From NCBI RefSeq assembly GCF_947331445.1, contig NZ_CAMZOG010000019.1, positions 1 to 59,722 of the forward strand: DNA of 59,722 nt, read 5' to 3'. Source of the stretch: Parendozoicomonas sp. Alg238-R29 (GTDB taxonomy: Bacteria > Pseudomonadota > Gammaproteobacteria > Pseudomonadales > Endozoicomonadaceae). The position numbers and the translations under genes are program-made. Of the stretch, positions 37,397-47,037 are shown piece after piece. The first letter of the stretch is position 1, and the number at the start of each line of letters is the position of its first letter. The notes beneath the pieces are model-generated. The model did not search any database. It had not been told where the DNA came from and saw nothing but the letters and a program-made list of their open reading frames with translations.

Positions 37397-38497
37397 TTAA
37401 TTCTTTTGTACAGTAGAGCTGTTGTTCACTGGGCAGTAGAGTTTTGTTTCAAACCAGTTCCGATTGTCACCTTGAAAGACCCTTGTTTGCAAACCAGATT
37501 CCTCTCCGTAGAGTGCTTGTAGCCTGTCAGAGATGTTTTTGAGGGCGATCTTATTGCCAGACGTAGAGTTATCCATAGCTGATTCGGGAAGTGTATTGTG
37601 TACGGTTAAAGTTATGATCTGTTTCTCAATACGGATGGTGATGTGAACTTCACCACCTCGAGGATCGGGCTGAATGCCATGGTAAACAGCATTCTCTAAT
37701 ATGGGTTGCAGGCAGAGCCTTGGGATTAAAATATCCTGATCGCACACATCAGTATCCCATTGAATACTAAGCCTGTCACCGAAGCGTAATGACTCGATAT
37801 GGAGGTATTGTTCAGCCAAAACCACTTCCTCCATAACAGAGTTCATGATGGTGGCCTTGTCGAGGCTGGCTCGGAACAAATCTGCTAAATCTTCAACAAC
37901 CTGCTCAGCAACGGTAGGGCGCGTTGCTATCAGGCTGGCAATTGTATTCATGCTGTTAAACAAAAAATGTGGCTGAATGCGAGAATGAAGAGACTGGATG
38001 CGGGAATTCAGCTCAGCCTGTTGCTGGCGCAGAACTTCCTTTTGAAGAAAGAAGTAACGCAGCACAATTGTCCCAATAATTAACGCAATAATATTGTTTC
38101 TTAATAGTTGCCCCCCTTGTTCCTGCCAGAAACTGACGGGGACACCAAGAGGTTGTGGAGCAAGAGAAATATTCTCCATTACCCAGATAGAAATCAATGT
38201 GAAAGCTGAAGTGATAGTCAGGCAAACCATTAAGCAGGCTATTGTAATGACTGCCGGATTGGCTTTGTAAAGAAGTGGGCTAAGAGCGCAAATAATGGCC
38301 GCAGATGCCAGAACAATCCACTGAACAAACAGTGATGTGAGCGATAGGCGATTCCAGTCAAATGAGCCAGAGCCCGTCCAGGCCAGAACCAGTACCAATA
38401 CAAAAAGCTCTGCGATAACAACCAGCAGAAACACCGCACGTGGAGAGCAGAGGTTTGGCAGGAAAAAGTTATCGGTGTCCTTATCTGGCAAGCTCAT
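37397..38497 (-). CDS. algZ: LytS/AlgZ-type sensor histidine kinase
   Basis: A 366-aa membrane kinase with four membrane helices (about 20-40, 56-75, 83-104, 134-150), then a His-kinase domain of the PF06580 type with H-box HSRIQPHFLFNSMN (His177) and a C-terminal ATP-binding region (LCLQPILENAVYHG). It should signal to the adjacent AlgR. As in FimS/AlgZ the kinase core is atypical, with no HWE or classical DHp box. The divergent 132-bp gap to argH is the same arrangement as in Pseudomonas. Confidence 0.92.
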   Translation of the reverse strand: MSLPDKDTDNFFLPNLCSPRAVFLLVVIAELFVLVLVLAWTGSGSFDWNRLSLTSLFVQWIVLASAAIICALSPLLYKANPAVITIACLMVCLTITSAFTLISIWVMENISLAPQPLGVPVSFWQEQGGQLLRNNIIALIIGTIVLRYFFLQKEVLRQQQAELNSRIQSLHSRIQPHFLFNSMNTIASLIATRPTVAEQVVEDLADLFRASLDKATIMNSVMEEVVLAEQYLHIESLRFGDRLSIQWDTDVCDQDILIPRLCLQPILENAVYHGIQPDPRGGEVHITIRIEKQIITLTVHNTLPESAMDNSTSGNKIALKNISDRLQALYGEESGLQTRVFQGDNRNWFETKLYCPVNNSSTVQKN

Positions 38498-38629
38498 GAA
38501 AAAGAGATTCTCATGGGTTATTAGAATTTGTCTTCTGTTATACCTCTATTCAGGAAGCGAAAGAAAGCTGGCGGCTGTATAATGGCACGATAATTATTTC
38601 AATAGCGCAAACTACAGGGCAATGAAGTC

Positions 38630-39982
38630 ATGAGCGATAAGGCAAAATCAAATCAGCAATGGGGTGGTCGGTTCAGTGAACCTGTTGACGAATTCGTTGC
38701 ACGCTTTACTGCTTCTATTGATTTTGATAAGCGCCTTTATCACCACGATATTATGGGTTCAAAAGCCCATGCCCGTATGTTGAATAAAGCGGACATTCTT
38801 ACCGCAGAAGAACTGGAAAGTATTATTAATGGCCTAATTGACATTGAAGGCGAGATTGAACGGGGCGAGTTTGAATGGTCTGTAGCCCTGGAAGATATTC
38901 ATATGAATATCGAGGCTCGCCTGACAGAGAAAATAGGTATTGCCGGTAAGAAATTGCACACAGGCCGCTCGAGAAATGATCAGGTCGCTACTGATATTCG
39001 TCTGTGGCTGCGTGATGAGATAGACAGCATTCTTGTTGAACTGGGCCGCTTGCAGAATGGTTTGGCTGAACTGGCAGATAAAGAAAACCAGACCATTATG
39101 CCTGGCTTTACTCATCTGCAGGTGGCGCAGCCAATAACCTTTGGTCATCATTTGAGAGCCTGGCGGGAAATGCTGGTAAGAGACTCCAGCCGTATGCAGG
39201 ACTGCCGTAAGCGTATGAATCAGAGCCCTTTAGGATCTGCTGCGCTCGCAGGCACCACCTTCCCAATTGATCGTAACTATACCGCTGAACTGCTTGGCTT
39301 TGATGCGCCGACAGCAAACTCTCTCGATTCTGTAAGTGATCGGGATTTTGCTATTGAGTTCTGCTCTGCCAGTGCTTTGATCCTGACCCATCTTTCAAGA
39401 ATGTCGGAAGAGCTGGTGCTGTGGACATCCCAACAATTTGATTTTATTGAAATGCCAGATCGTTTCTGTACAGGCTCCTCAATTATGCCGCAGAAAAAGA
39501 ACCCTGATGTTCCAGAATTAGTGCGCGGAAAAACAGGTCGGGTGAATGGCCATTTGATGAGTTTGCTGACTTTGATGAAAGGACAGCCACTGGCGTACAA
39601 CAAAGACAATCAGGAAGACAAAGAACCACTGTTTGATGCCGTGGATACAGTCAAAGACTGTTTGCGTGCTTTTGCAGATATGATTCCCCACATCAAGTCC
39701 AAGCCTGAGAATATGCGAGCTGCTACCAAGAAAGGTTTCGCCACAGCTACTGATCTTGCCGACTACCTGGTGAAAAAAGGTGTGCCTTTCCGGGAGGCTC
39801 ACGAGATTGTGGGTAAAGCTGTGGCTTATGGTTTAAATGAAGGGAAGGATCTTTCTGAAATGACACTGAATGAACTGCAACAGTTCTCAGCAGTTATTGA
39901 AGACGGTGTGCAGGATGCACTCTCTCTGGAAGGTTGTGTTTCCGCCCGTGGGCATATTGGCGGAACTGGCGAACACGCTTGA
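38630..39982 (+). CDS. argH: Argininosuccinate lyase
   Basis: A 450-aa enzyme that cleaves argininosuccinate to arginine and fumarate, the last step of arginine synthesis. WGGRFSE at the N-terminus, [13 protein letters not shown] and the fumarase-superfamily signature [12 protein letters not shown] are all present. The C-terminus is a little short compared with many ArgH (about 460), but motifs are complete. The ribosome site is weak. A strong bidirectional terminator separates it from the convergent carbamoyltransferase. Confidence 0.96.
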   Translation: MSDKAKSNQQWGGRFSEPVDEFVARFTASIDFDKRLYHHDIMGSKAHARMLNKADILTAEELESIINGLIDIEGEIERGEFEWSVALEDIHMNIEARLTEKIGIAGKKLHTGRSRNDQVATDIRLWLRDEIDSILVELGRLQNGLAELADKENQTIMPGFTHLQVAQPITFGHHLRAWREMLVRDSSRMQDCRKRMNQSPLGSAALAGTTFPIDRNYTAELLGFDAPTANSLDSVSDRDFAIEFCSASALILTHLSRMSEELVLWTSQQFDFIEMPDRFCTGSSIMPQKKNPDVPELVRGKTGRVNGHLMSLLTLMKGQPLAYNKDNQEDKEPLFDAVDTVKDCLRAFADMIPHIKSKPENMRAATKKGFATATDLADYLVKKGVPFREAHEIVGKAVAYGLNEGKDLSEMTLNELQQFSAVIEDGVQDALSLEGCVSARGHIGGTGEHA

Positions 39983-40000
39983 TCTGCAAACAGAAATAAA

Positions 40001-40034
40001 AAGCCCTGAAGTGATAACACTTCGGGGCTTTTTT
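40001..40034. terminator. Bidirectional terminator between argH and the LPS operon
   Basis: AAGCCCTGAAGTG (40001-40013) and CACTTCGGGGCTT (40018-40030) pair over 13 bp with one G-T pair and an ATAA loop. T-runs occur on both strands, so it serves both convergent transcripts. Confidence 0.9.
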
Positions 40035-40058
40035 GTGACTTATGATCTCTAATATGTA

Positions 40059-41801
40059 TTACACGTATTCAGGGAAGTCGTCTTTCACTACCAGGATATC
40101 TTCCATAATCAGGTATTGAAGGTCAGAACCAAAGAACATATTCAGTGCATCAGTTGGTGTGCAGACAACCGGTTCACCACGACGGTTTAGAGATGTGTTC
40201 AGTACCACACCATTGCCGGTGAGTTTTTCCATCTCTTCCATCAGATTGTAGTAACGGTCATTCATACCGGGCTTCAGTGCTTGTGCGCGAGAAGTGCCGT
40301 CTTCGTGAACAACCTCTGGTACACGAGTTTTCCACTCTTCGTTTACCTCGAAGGTGAAGGTCATGTATGGCGCGGGGTGATCAACCTTGAACATCTCTTT
40401 AGCAGTGCGCTCAAGCATGCTGGGGCAGAATGGGCGCCAGCGTTCACGAAACTTGATCTGTTCGTTAATGCGGTCGGCGATGCCAGGGTGATTTGGACAG
40501 CCAACAATGCTGCGGCCACCCAGTGCGCGGGGACCAAACTCCATACGTCCCTGGAACCAGGCAACAGGATTCCCTTCGTGCAGAACTTTGGCAATGTTCT
40601 GAGGAACATCACTGATCTGCTTGAACTTAGGCTTGTCCTCGTGAGCTTCGCAGGCTTCAATCACCTGTTCGTTGGTAAAGGAGGGGCCGAGATAGACATG
40701 TTCCATCTTCTCGACATCTTTTCCTCGGGCTGTAGACACGTAGGCAGCCGCACCAATTGCAGTACCGGCGTCACCGGAGGCCGGTTGTACAAAAAGCTCC
40801 TTCACTTCCGGGCGGGCAACGATCTTCTGGTTCAGCTTAACATTCAGGGCACCACCACCGGAGAAGGCAATTTTGCCGGTTTCCTTGATGATATCGCCGA
40901 GATAATAATCCATCAGACCCAGAACAACTTTTTCATACAGAGCTTGAATGGAGGCTGCGTAATGGATGTAAGGGTCGTCAGCGACATCACCCTTACGACG
41001 AGGACCAAGCCACTCGATCAGTTCTGGTGTGAAGTAGAAACCTTTACCGTTTTCCTTGTAACGTCGCAGGCCGATGACGTTGGCCAGCTTGGTGTTGATC
41101 TTGAAATCTTTACCGTTGAAGTCGATCAGGCGACTGAGGTCGTATTTGTCAGGGTCACCGTAAGGCGCCATGCCCATAACCTTGTACTCACCGTCGAGCA
41201 TATCGAAACCGAGGTATTCAGTGATTGCGCCGTACAGGCCGCCCAGAGAGTCTGGGTCGTAGAATTCCTTGATCTTGTGGATCTTGCCGTTTTCACCGTA
41301 ACCGAAGAAGGTAGTGGCGTATTCACCTTTGCCATCCACGCCCATGATTGCGGTTTTCTCTTTGAAACCACTCAAGTGATAAGTACTGGAAGCGTGTGCC
41401 AGATGGTGTTCAACGGGTTCAAACTCAAACTTGCCCCATTCAAAGCCCAAACTATCGAGCATAGTGCGAATGTTGCCAACATAGCGGCGATAGCGGCGAT
41501 TGCCGTTAAACAGGGCGTCCAGGGCGCGATCTGGGGCGTACCAGTAGCGCTTGGCGTAGTGCCAGCGTGCTTCAGTCGAAAGACTGATAGGTGCCATTGG
41601 GACAGCAACGATATCTACATCAGATGGCTTTATTCCAGCCTGCTGCAGTACAAACTTGGTCGCTTCCAAAGGCATCTTGCCTTTTGCGTGCTTGTCTCGA
41701 ATCAGTCGTTCTTCTTCAACGGCTGCAACGAGTTTGCCGTCTATGTATAAAGCGGCTGAAGGGTCGTGACCAATGGCCCCAGACAACCCAAGTATGATCA
41801 T
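40059..41801 (-). CDS. NodU/CmcH-family carbamoyltransferase of the LPS core cluster
   Basis: A 580-aa O-carbamoyltransferase that transfers a carbamoyl group from carbamoyl phosphate. Its N-terminal ASKHA-type domain begins IILGLSGAIGHDPSAALYID and contains the metal-binding His of EPVEHHLAHASSTYHLSG; a YrdC-like C-terminal part carries WFQGRMEFGPRALGGRS. In P. aeruginosa a homologue at the same place modifies the second heptose of the LPS inner core; the same substrate is inferred here from gene order. It is the last gene of the waa operon, 13 bp after the double kinase. Confidence 0.88.
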   Translation of the reverse strand: MIILGLSGAIGHDPSAALYIDGKLVAAVEEERLIRDKHAKGKMPLEATKFVLQQAGIKPSDVDIVAVPMAPISLSTEARWHYAKRYWYAPDRALDALFNGNRRYRRYVGNIRTMLDSLGFEWGKFEFEPVEHHLAHASSTYHLSGFKEKTAIMGVDGKGEYATTFFGYGENGKIHKIKEFYDPDSLGGLYGAITEYLGFDMLDGEYKVMGMAPYGDPDKYDLSRLIDFNGKDFKINTKLANVIGLRRYKENGKGFYFTPELIEWLGPRRKGDVADDPYIHYAASIQALYEKVVLGLMDYYLGDIIKETGKIAFSGGGALNVKLNQKIVARPEVKELFVQPASGDAGTAIGAAAYVSTARGKDVEKMEHVYLGPSFTNEQVIEACEAHEDKPKFKQISDVPQNIAKVLHEGNPVAWFQGRMEFGPRALGGRSIVGCPNHPGIADRINEQIKFRERWRPFCPSMLERTAKEMFKVDHPAPYMTFTFEVNEEWKTRVPEVVHEDGTSRAQALKPGMNDRYYNLMEEMEKLTGNGVVLNTSLNRRGEPVVCTPTDALNMFFGSDLQYLIMEDILVVKDDFPEYV

Positions 41802-41814
41802 TGATTATTCCTTA

Positions 41815-43275
41815 TTACGTATCCAGATCGCTATATAAGCGTCGAATTATAGATTCAAAGAGTGCTGCAGCTTTAGGTGTGTTTTCCCAGTTGCGAGCAA
41901 ATCTTTTTACATCCTGTTTATGAACCTTACGGAATTTTTTAGGGTCTTTATAAGACTTCATGGCATCCAAATCAATTAATGACGGTTTACCATTAATCAA
42001 AAGAATATTTGTTGCCTTCATGTCTCCATGAAAAATCAGTGCTCGTTTCAGGCTTTCGAGCATATCGCCAACTTCATCTCTGACGTCCTTACAATTTTCC
42101 GGCAGTGTCTCTTGAATGAACCATTCCAAAAGGTGTGGAGATGGTTGAAATAGGGTAACAATATAGCTGCAGGTGGTAATTGGCCCAAAGCGGTTTTCTT
42201 TCATAGCCAGCGGCGTGGGTGTGTTAACGCCCAGCATGTCCAGAAGATGTCCATTCAACCAACTTATACGAGCTCGTGATCTTGTCAGACAGCGTAGATA
42301 TTTGTGCAAAAAACCTTTCTTGCTCTTATAGCGCTTAACAAAAACCTGAATGCCATTATCAAGCGTCACAATAGATACAGTGTTGGTTTTGCCTCGCTTG
42401 AGCACTGTCCCAGCTTCTATATAAGGCTCTGGATTAGCGAGTAAAGCCTGTAATTCTGGTGAGTCTTCACTCTTGTTTACAGAAAGAAACTCATGCCAGC
42501 TTTTGGAAACTCTGAACTGTGTACAGTTGCGCAAAGATTTTTGTACAAACCGCTCCCGCCATTTTCGCTTTTGCTGAACAAGTAAAGAGAAGTTTTTCAG
42601 TGAAAATTTTTGTGTAAATACGGGAACTTTCTGATCATAGGTGCTCCATAAATCAGGAATAAACTTGTCATATTTGGGGTAAAGCACGGCTTGAAACAGA
42701 GCGAGATTTTCAAGAGCGTCTTTAGGTTGAAGAGTCTTGGAAACTCTTGCTCCTCCACCATCTATCAGGAAAAGCTCGTCTTTGTGCAGGAGAAGGTTGT
42801 CCAAGTGAATATCGTGCTGACATACACCTGCTTTGTGCATAGATGCGAGTATGCATGCAATTTCAGTTAGCCATCGTTTTCTCTCTTCGTCAGAGAGTTC
42901 TTTGTGCCATACCTGCTCAAAACTCTCGACGGGTTCAAGGCATGCCGTTGCAGCAATACTGAGTTCTGGATTTGAACAGTGCGCAACAAGTTCAGGTGTA
43001 TTGACTCCAGAGTTTATAAACCCGTTAATGCCATCCAGCTCACGTTTGAGGTCACGTTCAGCCTTTTCTCCATAAAAGCATTTTGTGACCACTTTCCTTC
43101 CATTTAGCTCGGCTTTAACAACCAGACGCTTTCCAGGCAAAAAGCGGAGAACAGATTCACACGTCAGTTCCCCACTGGAGGTGGATAAAAGAAAAGGCGT
43201 TTCAGGAGCTTCTTTCAGCGCAGGCAATGAGTTTGCAGTAATTGCTGGCAGCGGGGCATTTGTGGTTTCTGTCAT
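41815..43275 (-). CDS. Tandem kinase-like protein of the LPS core operon
   Basis: 486 aa containing two protein-kinase-like (KdkA/InaA-type) domains. The N-terminal half has catalytic loop HDIHLDNLLL with metal-binding IDGGG in place of DFG. The C-terminal half has HGDMKATNILLI with IDLDAM. Both halves keep the catalytic Asp and the loop Asn, so both could be active. A similar-length protein lies at the same position in the P. aeruginosa core cluster. Likely sugar kinase activity on the inner core; acceptor unknown. Its start overlaps the upstream kinase by 4 bp (ATGA). Confidence 0.82.
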   Translation of the reverse strand: MTETTNAPLPAITANSLPALKEAPETPFLLSTSSGELTCESVLRFLPGKRLVVKAELNGRKVVTKCFYGEKAERDLKRELDGINGFINSGVNTPELVAHCSNPELSIAATACLEPVESFEQVWHKELSDEERKRWLTEIACILASMHKAGVCQHDIHLDNLLLHKDELFLIDGGGARVSKTLQPKDALENLALFQAVLYPKYDKFIPDLWSTYDQKVPVFTQKFSLKNFSLLVQQKRKWRERFVQKSLRNCTQFRVSKSWHEFLSVNKSEDSPELQALLANPEPYIEAGTVLKRGKTNTVSIVTLDNGIQVFVKRYKSKKGFLHKYLRCLTRSRARISWLNGHLLDMLGVNTPTPLAMKENRFGPITTCSYIVTLFQPSPHLLEWFIQETLPENCKDVRDEVGDMLESLKRALIFHGDMKATNILLINGKPSLIDLDAMKSYKDPKKFRKVHKQDVKRFARNWENTPKAAALFESIIRRLYSDLDT

Positions 43276-44039
43276 TCCCGCCCCTCAAAAAAAGCAACAA
43301 TACGACGAATCATCTTTTTATCTTTGGCTGTTAACCTGTCGATTTGGCGATAGAGCTTGAAAAAGCGCAGTCTCTGAGTGCGGGTAAGTTGATATTTACC
43401 GACTTTGTCGAGACAGGCCAAGTCTTTAATGATGCGATATTTCAGGAAAGGGCCAAACCAGCGTTGCCCGGTTGGGCAGTCGATCATAAAGACGCCTGGG
43501 TCTTCAAGATTGTCGTTTACGAGAATATTACGCCATTTGAAATCGTTGTGGGCAAAGTTATAGGCATGAAGTTTTCGGGCATAGTCTGCAACTTTGGCAA
43601 CGACTTTATCCATCCAGACCTGATCTTCAAGCTGGATGTCTTTCATCCCGGCCATGGTTCCAAGGTCTTTGGTATTCGGTAAGGCAACTGTAATCAGTGC
43701 ACCCCGTCCGGCATGGGTAAGAAAACGCTCTTCTCCATAAGCTGCTAACTTGGCTGCAGGAATGCCAAGCCGATCAAACAATTTCAGGTTGTGCCACTCT
43801 CCACGCAAACGACTTTTTCCTAGCCAGCTGCGTAGACCTTTGGTCGCATGGAAACGCTTTACGTAGAACACTTCGCCATCCACAGTGTGGCGGAACACAG
43901 TGCTCTCTGAATCGTTGGTAACAGGGTTGCCAATAATGGGAAGCGAAAGAACCTTCTCGAGAGAGGAGAATTCATTGCCAACCGAAGTGTTTCGATACTG
44001 TGGCGTAACAGTCCAGCGGGTTTTGCTAAGGAGACTCAT
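43272..44039 (-). CDS. LPS core kinase, WapP/InaA-like
   Basis: About 255 aa from the ATG at 44039, which overlaps the waaP stop (ATGA). An in-frame GTG at 44054 is a less likely start. It has a kinase-like fold with catalytic loop HNDFKWRNILV and metal-binding IDCPTG, a DCP variant in place of DFG that is also seen in Pseudomonas WapP-type proteins. Expected to phosphorylate an inner-core sugar, probably a heptose; assignment rests on family and operon position. Confidence 0.82.
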   Translation of the reverse strand: MSLLSKTRWTVTPQYRNTSVGNEFSSLEKVLSLPIIGNPVTNDSESTVFRHTVDGEVFYVKRFHATKGLRSWLGKSRLRGEWHNLKLFDRLGIPAAKLAAYGEERFLTHAGRGALITVALPNTKDLGTMAGMKDIQLEDQVWMDKVVAKVADYARKLHAYNFAHNDFKWRNILVNDNLEDPGVFMIDCPTGQRWFGPFLKYRIIKDLACLDKVGKYQLTRTQRLRFFKLYRQIDRLTAKDKKMIRRIVAFFEGRE

Positions 44040-44851
44040 TGTGGAGTTCCCCACTTGCGCTGGGCTCGGTCGTAAAGCTTTTGAGCTTTATCTTCCAGCC
44101 CTTTCCAGAGCCAGTAGTACTGCTTAAAAGCTTCCCGAAGAGGGAGCCCGGTATAAACCCGGATAAAGCGATAAACGTCTCGGCGGGTCAGGCCAATGTC
44201 CAGGGCCGAATGATAAATGCCGACAATATCTTTACGAATCCAGCGACTTGGTGTTTCTTCCCTGAGCTGTGAGCGGTGCAGATCAATCAATGAAACTGTA
44301 AAGTTATCAGGGTCAACATTTTCAACCCCGTCAGGAATAGCCAGCAGGAAGTGGCAGATATAGTAATCCCGGTGATTCACTCCATTTGTATGAAGCAGGC
44401 GACTAACATCAGCTACTTTCTCAATCAGTTTCTTCTTTAAGCGGAATGCGGGTGGCTGTTTTAACCAGTCCGCACAAAAGTCTTCCAAACTTATAGTGTT
44501 AACCAGATCTTCAGTCACAATAAAGGAGTTTTGTTTTGCCGGGTTGCAGCCCCTTTTGCCATAAGCGACGGCTGTCATGGTATCAATACCAAGGGACTCC
44601 AGTTTTTTGATGGCGAGATATTCGTTTTCCGCCCCGAGGACAGGTTTGCGGAAACGAATGTAGTTTTCAATAATTTCTTTCCAGCCTACTCCTCTGTGTA
44701 TTTTCACAAAGAAGCTTTTGTCATCCTGTTCAAATCGCAGGGTTTTACGAGCCTCCAACTGACGGAAGATTTCTCCGTCTAACTGCTCGACTTTTTCAAA
44801 CGGGTCAACATCCTTCCAGGCTTTCTGGAAATCCTCACGAAGGTACAGCAC
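44036..44851 (-). CDS. waaP: Lipopolysaccharide core heptose(I) kinase WaaP
   Basis: A 271-aa kinase that phosphorylates HepI of the inner core at the cytoplasmic face of the inner membrane. The catalytic loop NHRDYYICHFLL places the key Asp at residue 162, the position of the essential Asp in E. coli WaaP. LIDLHRSQLR gives the metal-binding Asp. The start is GTG, 2 bp after the waaG stop. HepI phosphorylation is essential in Pseudomonas and important for outer-membrane integrity in enterics. Confidence 0.94.
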   Translation of the reverse strand: MLYLREDFQKAWKDVDPFEKVEQLDGEIFRQLEARKTLRFEQDDKSFFVKIHRGVGWKEIIENYIRFRKPVLGAENEYLAIKKLESLGIDTMTAVAYGKRGCNPAKQNSFIVTEDLVNTISLEDFCADWLKQPPAFRLKKKLIEKVADVSRLLHTNGVNHRDYYICHFLLAIPDGVENVDPDNFTVSLIDLHRSQLREETPSRWIRKDIVGIYHSALDIGLTRRDVYRFIRVYTGLPLREAFKQYYWLWKGLEDKAQKLYDRAQRKWGTPQ

Positions 44852-44853
44852 GT

Positions 44854-45996
44854 TTAATGTGGCTCCCTGTTTTTCAGTGTGTTACCCGTGCTTTCAATAA
44901 TTTCAGCAGCGCGTTCCGGAAGGCTGTAAATGTCAGCTGTTTGAGCAAAGGACAGAGCATTCTGTTGCCAGTCCTGCTTTTGGTCAGAACTCAGCATGGC
45001 AACCAGCCTGCTATTCAGATCATTCTGACTAAATGGTGATGGAGCTACATCACCTGCATCGGCATCGGTTATGTAATGGGCATAACCACATATATCAGTA
45101 CAAAGTACGGGTAAACCTGCCACCAGTGCTTCCAACAGAACAGTTCCGGTGTTTTCGTTGTACGCCGGGTGAATCAGTAAATCAGCACCCACCAGAAAAC
45201 GGGGAATATCATCTCTGCCCTGGAAGAAAGTTACCTGATTGCTGATGCCAAGGGTTTTCGCTTGGGCTTTAAACCGCCGGGGATCATCCTGTCCAATAAT
45301 AAACAGTCGAGTGTTATTGCGGAGATCTTCAGGTAAACCTTTGATTGCCAGTAGAGAGCGATCGACACCTTTGGTTTTGAAGCCAGAACCAACCATGAGA
45401 ACCAGATGCTCATCATCAGTAATCCCGAACTCTTTACGGAACTCTGCATGAATTGCATCAGCATTCTCTGGACGTTGACGATCCCTTGATATTCCAGGGG
45501 GTAAGAGGTGCAGGCGATGATCCGGGGTACCGTAATGTTTCTGGAAAATGGCTTTTTCGTTGGCGGAAATTAGTAACGATACCGTGTTGGATTCGGCTCC
45601 GAAAACAGCCCTCTCATTGGCAGAGAAGTGCCTGTAACGGCTGGAATATTTGTACCAGCTTTTACGCAGGGTTGTGGCCTTGTGTTCGAAGCAGGTGTCG
45701 GCGGCGTAGTAAACATCCAGCCCCGGCATTTTGTTAAAACCTACGACAACGTCAGCAGGCTTTTCGCTAAGCTGACTTTCTATCCAGCTCTGAAATCGGT
45801 TGTTACGGGTCTGGGCGGTAAAAGAAAATGGGCGGTGCGTATGAATCTCAAAACCGTTTGGGCGCTCACCTTCCCAGCTCATGGTGTAAACAGTGATCTC
45901 ATGACCAGACTGCTGACAGACTTTGGCGATACGCAGGAAGTCTCGCTGTAACCCACCAAAGGGGAAGTATTTGTAGAGAATAAATGCCAGCTTCAT
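44854..45996 (-). CDS. waaG: LPS core glucosyltransferase I WaaG (GT4)
   Basis: A 380-aa GT-B fold glycosyltransferase that adds the first hexose to HepII. It opens KLAFILYKYFPFGGLQRDFLR, typical of WaaG, and has the nucleotide-sugar-binding E-x7-E region ENTGTVLLEALVAGLPVL. Length is normal (about 374 in E. coli). It starts immediately after the waaC stop, with no intervening base. Confidence 0.93.
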   Translation of the reverse strand: MKLAFILYKYFPFGGLQRDFLRIAKVCQQSGHEITVYTMSWEGERPNGFEIHTHRPFSFTAQTRNNRFQSWIESQLSEKPADVVVGFNKMPGLDVYYAADTCFEHKATTLRKSWYKYSSRYRHFSANERAVFGAESNTVSLLISANEKAIFQKHYGTPDHRLHLLPPGISRDRQRPENADAIHAEFRKEFGITDDEHLVLMVGSGFKTKGVDRSLLAIKGLPEDLRNNTRLFIIGQDDPRRFKAQAKTLGISNQVTFFQGRDDIPRFLVGADLLIHPAYNENTGTVLLEALVAGLPVLCTDICGYAHYITDADAGDVAPSPFSQNDLNSRLVAMLSSDQKQDWQQNALSFAQTADIYSLPERAAEIIESTGNTLKNREPH

Positions 45997-47037
45997 TCAG
46001 TTACTGCTTGTCTGTGGTGGTGTTATGTCTTCAGGTGCAGACTGTTTTACCAGTGCCTGCCAGACAATATCAGGTGTCATCGGCGTGAAAATGGCCGGTT
46101 CCACATTATTTAAAGATTCATTTTCGGGGCAGTCATTCAGAGTGAGATGAACCTGTTCTTTGCCATAGGCCCCAACAAGAACCGGGCTTGTTGGCCCGTA
46201 AAGAGATACCGCAGGAATTTCCAGAGCTGCAGTAAGATGGCCAAGGCCAGTATCAACAGCTACAACTTTTTCCGCGCCAGCGATAACGGAAGCAACATTG
46301 CGCAGACTCATCTTTGGAAGAACGTGAACTTTGCCGCTGGTTCTTGCAATAAGTTCAGCTCTCTCTTTTTCCTGTTCACTACCCCAGGGCAGGCAAACGT
46401 TATAACCGTTCTCTGTGGCAGTTTTGGCAAGTTCGCACCAGTAGGTATCCGGCCAGTGTTTATCTACCCATGTGGTTCCATGGACAAACACCAGATAAGG
46501 GCTTTCAGGGCGGTAGTTTCCAGTATCTGCAAACATCTCTGCCTTTAGCTGGAAGCTTCCTTTACCGGCAGAAAGTTCATAACCAAGTGCTATGGCAAAC
46601 AGTTGTCGTACGCGCTCAACGGCATGCTGGCCTTTGGCAACTGCTTGAGGATGTGTGTAAAAGCGAGCTGCTAAAGGTTCTCTGGCAGAGTTTTTATCCA
46701 GACCATAAATGGGAGCCTTTAAACCACGAGTTAATAGCGCGCTTTTTAACAGACCTTGAGCATCGATTACCAGATCGTATTCTTGAGACTTAACCTGATC
46801 GCGGAAGTTTTTCCACTCACCATTCTTCCAGGTTTGGAAAATGTTTTTGCGCCAGCGACGAATGGCTATTGGTATCACTTTATCCACAGCAGAATGCCAT
46901 GAAGGAATTTCGGAAAAACCTTCTTCTACAACCCAGTCAAACCGGATACCGGGAATAGCAGCACAGGCATCGGTAATCGCCGGCAAGGTATGAATCACAT
47001 CACCAAGAGAGCTTGTTTTGATGATCAGAACTCTCAT
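45997..47037 (-). CDS. waaC: LPS heptosyltransferase I WaaC (GT9)
   Basis: A 346-aa enzyme adding the first L-glycero-D-manno-heptose to Kdo. The N-terminus MRVLIIKTSSLGDVIHTLPA and the late segment VAVDTGLGHLTAALEIPAVSLYG (partly quoted) are WaaC hallmarks. It overlaps waaF by 4 bp. Confidence 0.94.
   Translation of the reverse strand: MRVLIIKTSSLGDVIHTLPAITDACAAIPGIRFDWVVEEGFSEIPSWHSAVDKVIPIAIRRWRKNIFQTWKNGEWKNFRDQVKSQEYDLVIDAQGLLKSALLTRGLKAPIYGLDKNSAREPLAARFYTHPQAVAKGQHAVERVRQLFAIALGYELSAGKGSFQLKAEMFADTGNYRPESPYLVFVHGTTWVDKHWPDTYWCELAKTATENGYNVCLPWGSEQEKERAELIARTSGKVHVLPKMSLRNVASVIAGAEKVVAVDTGLGHLTAALEIPAVSLYGPTSPVLVGAYGKEQVHLTLNDCPENESLNNVEPAIFTPMTPDIVWQALVKQSAPEDITPPQTSSN

Noticed and set aside
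40281-41750. 489-codon plus-strand open frame antisense to the carbamoyltransferase
   Set aside because: The opposite strand encodes a complete carbamoyltransferase with motifs. The antisense frame has no recognisable domain and reflects codon bias of the real gene.
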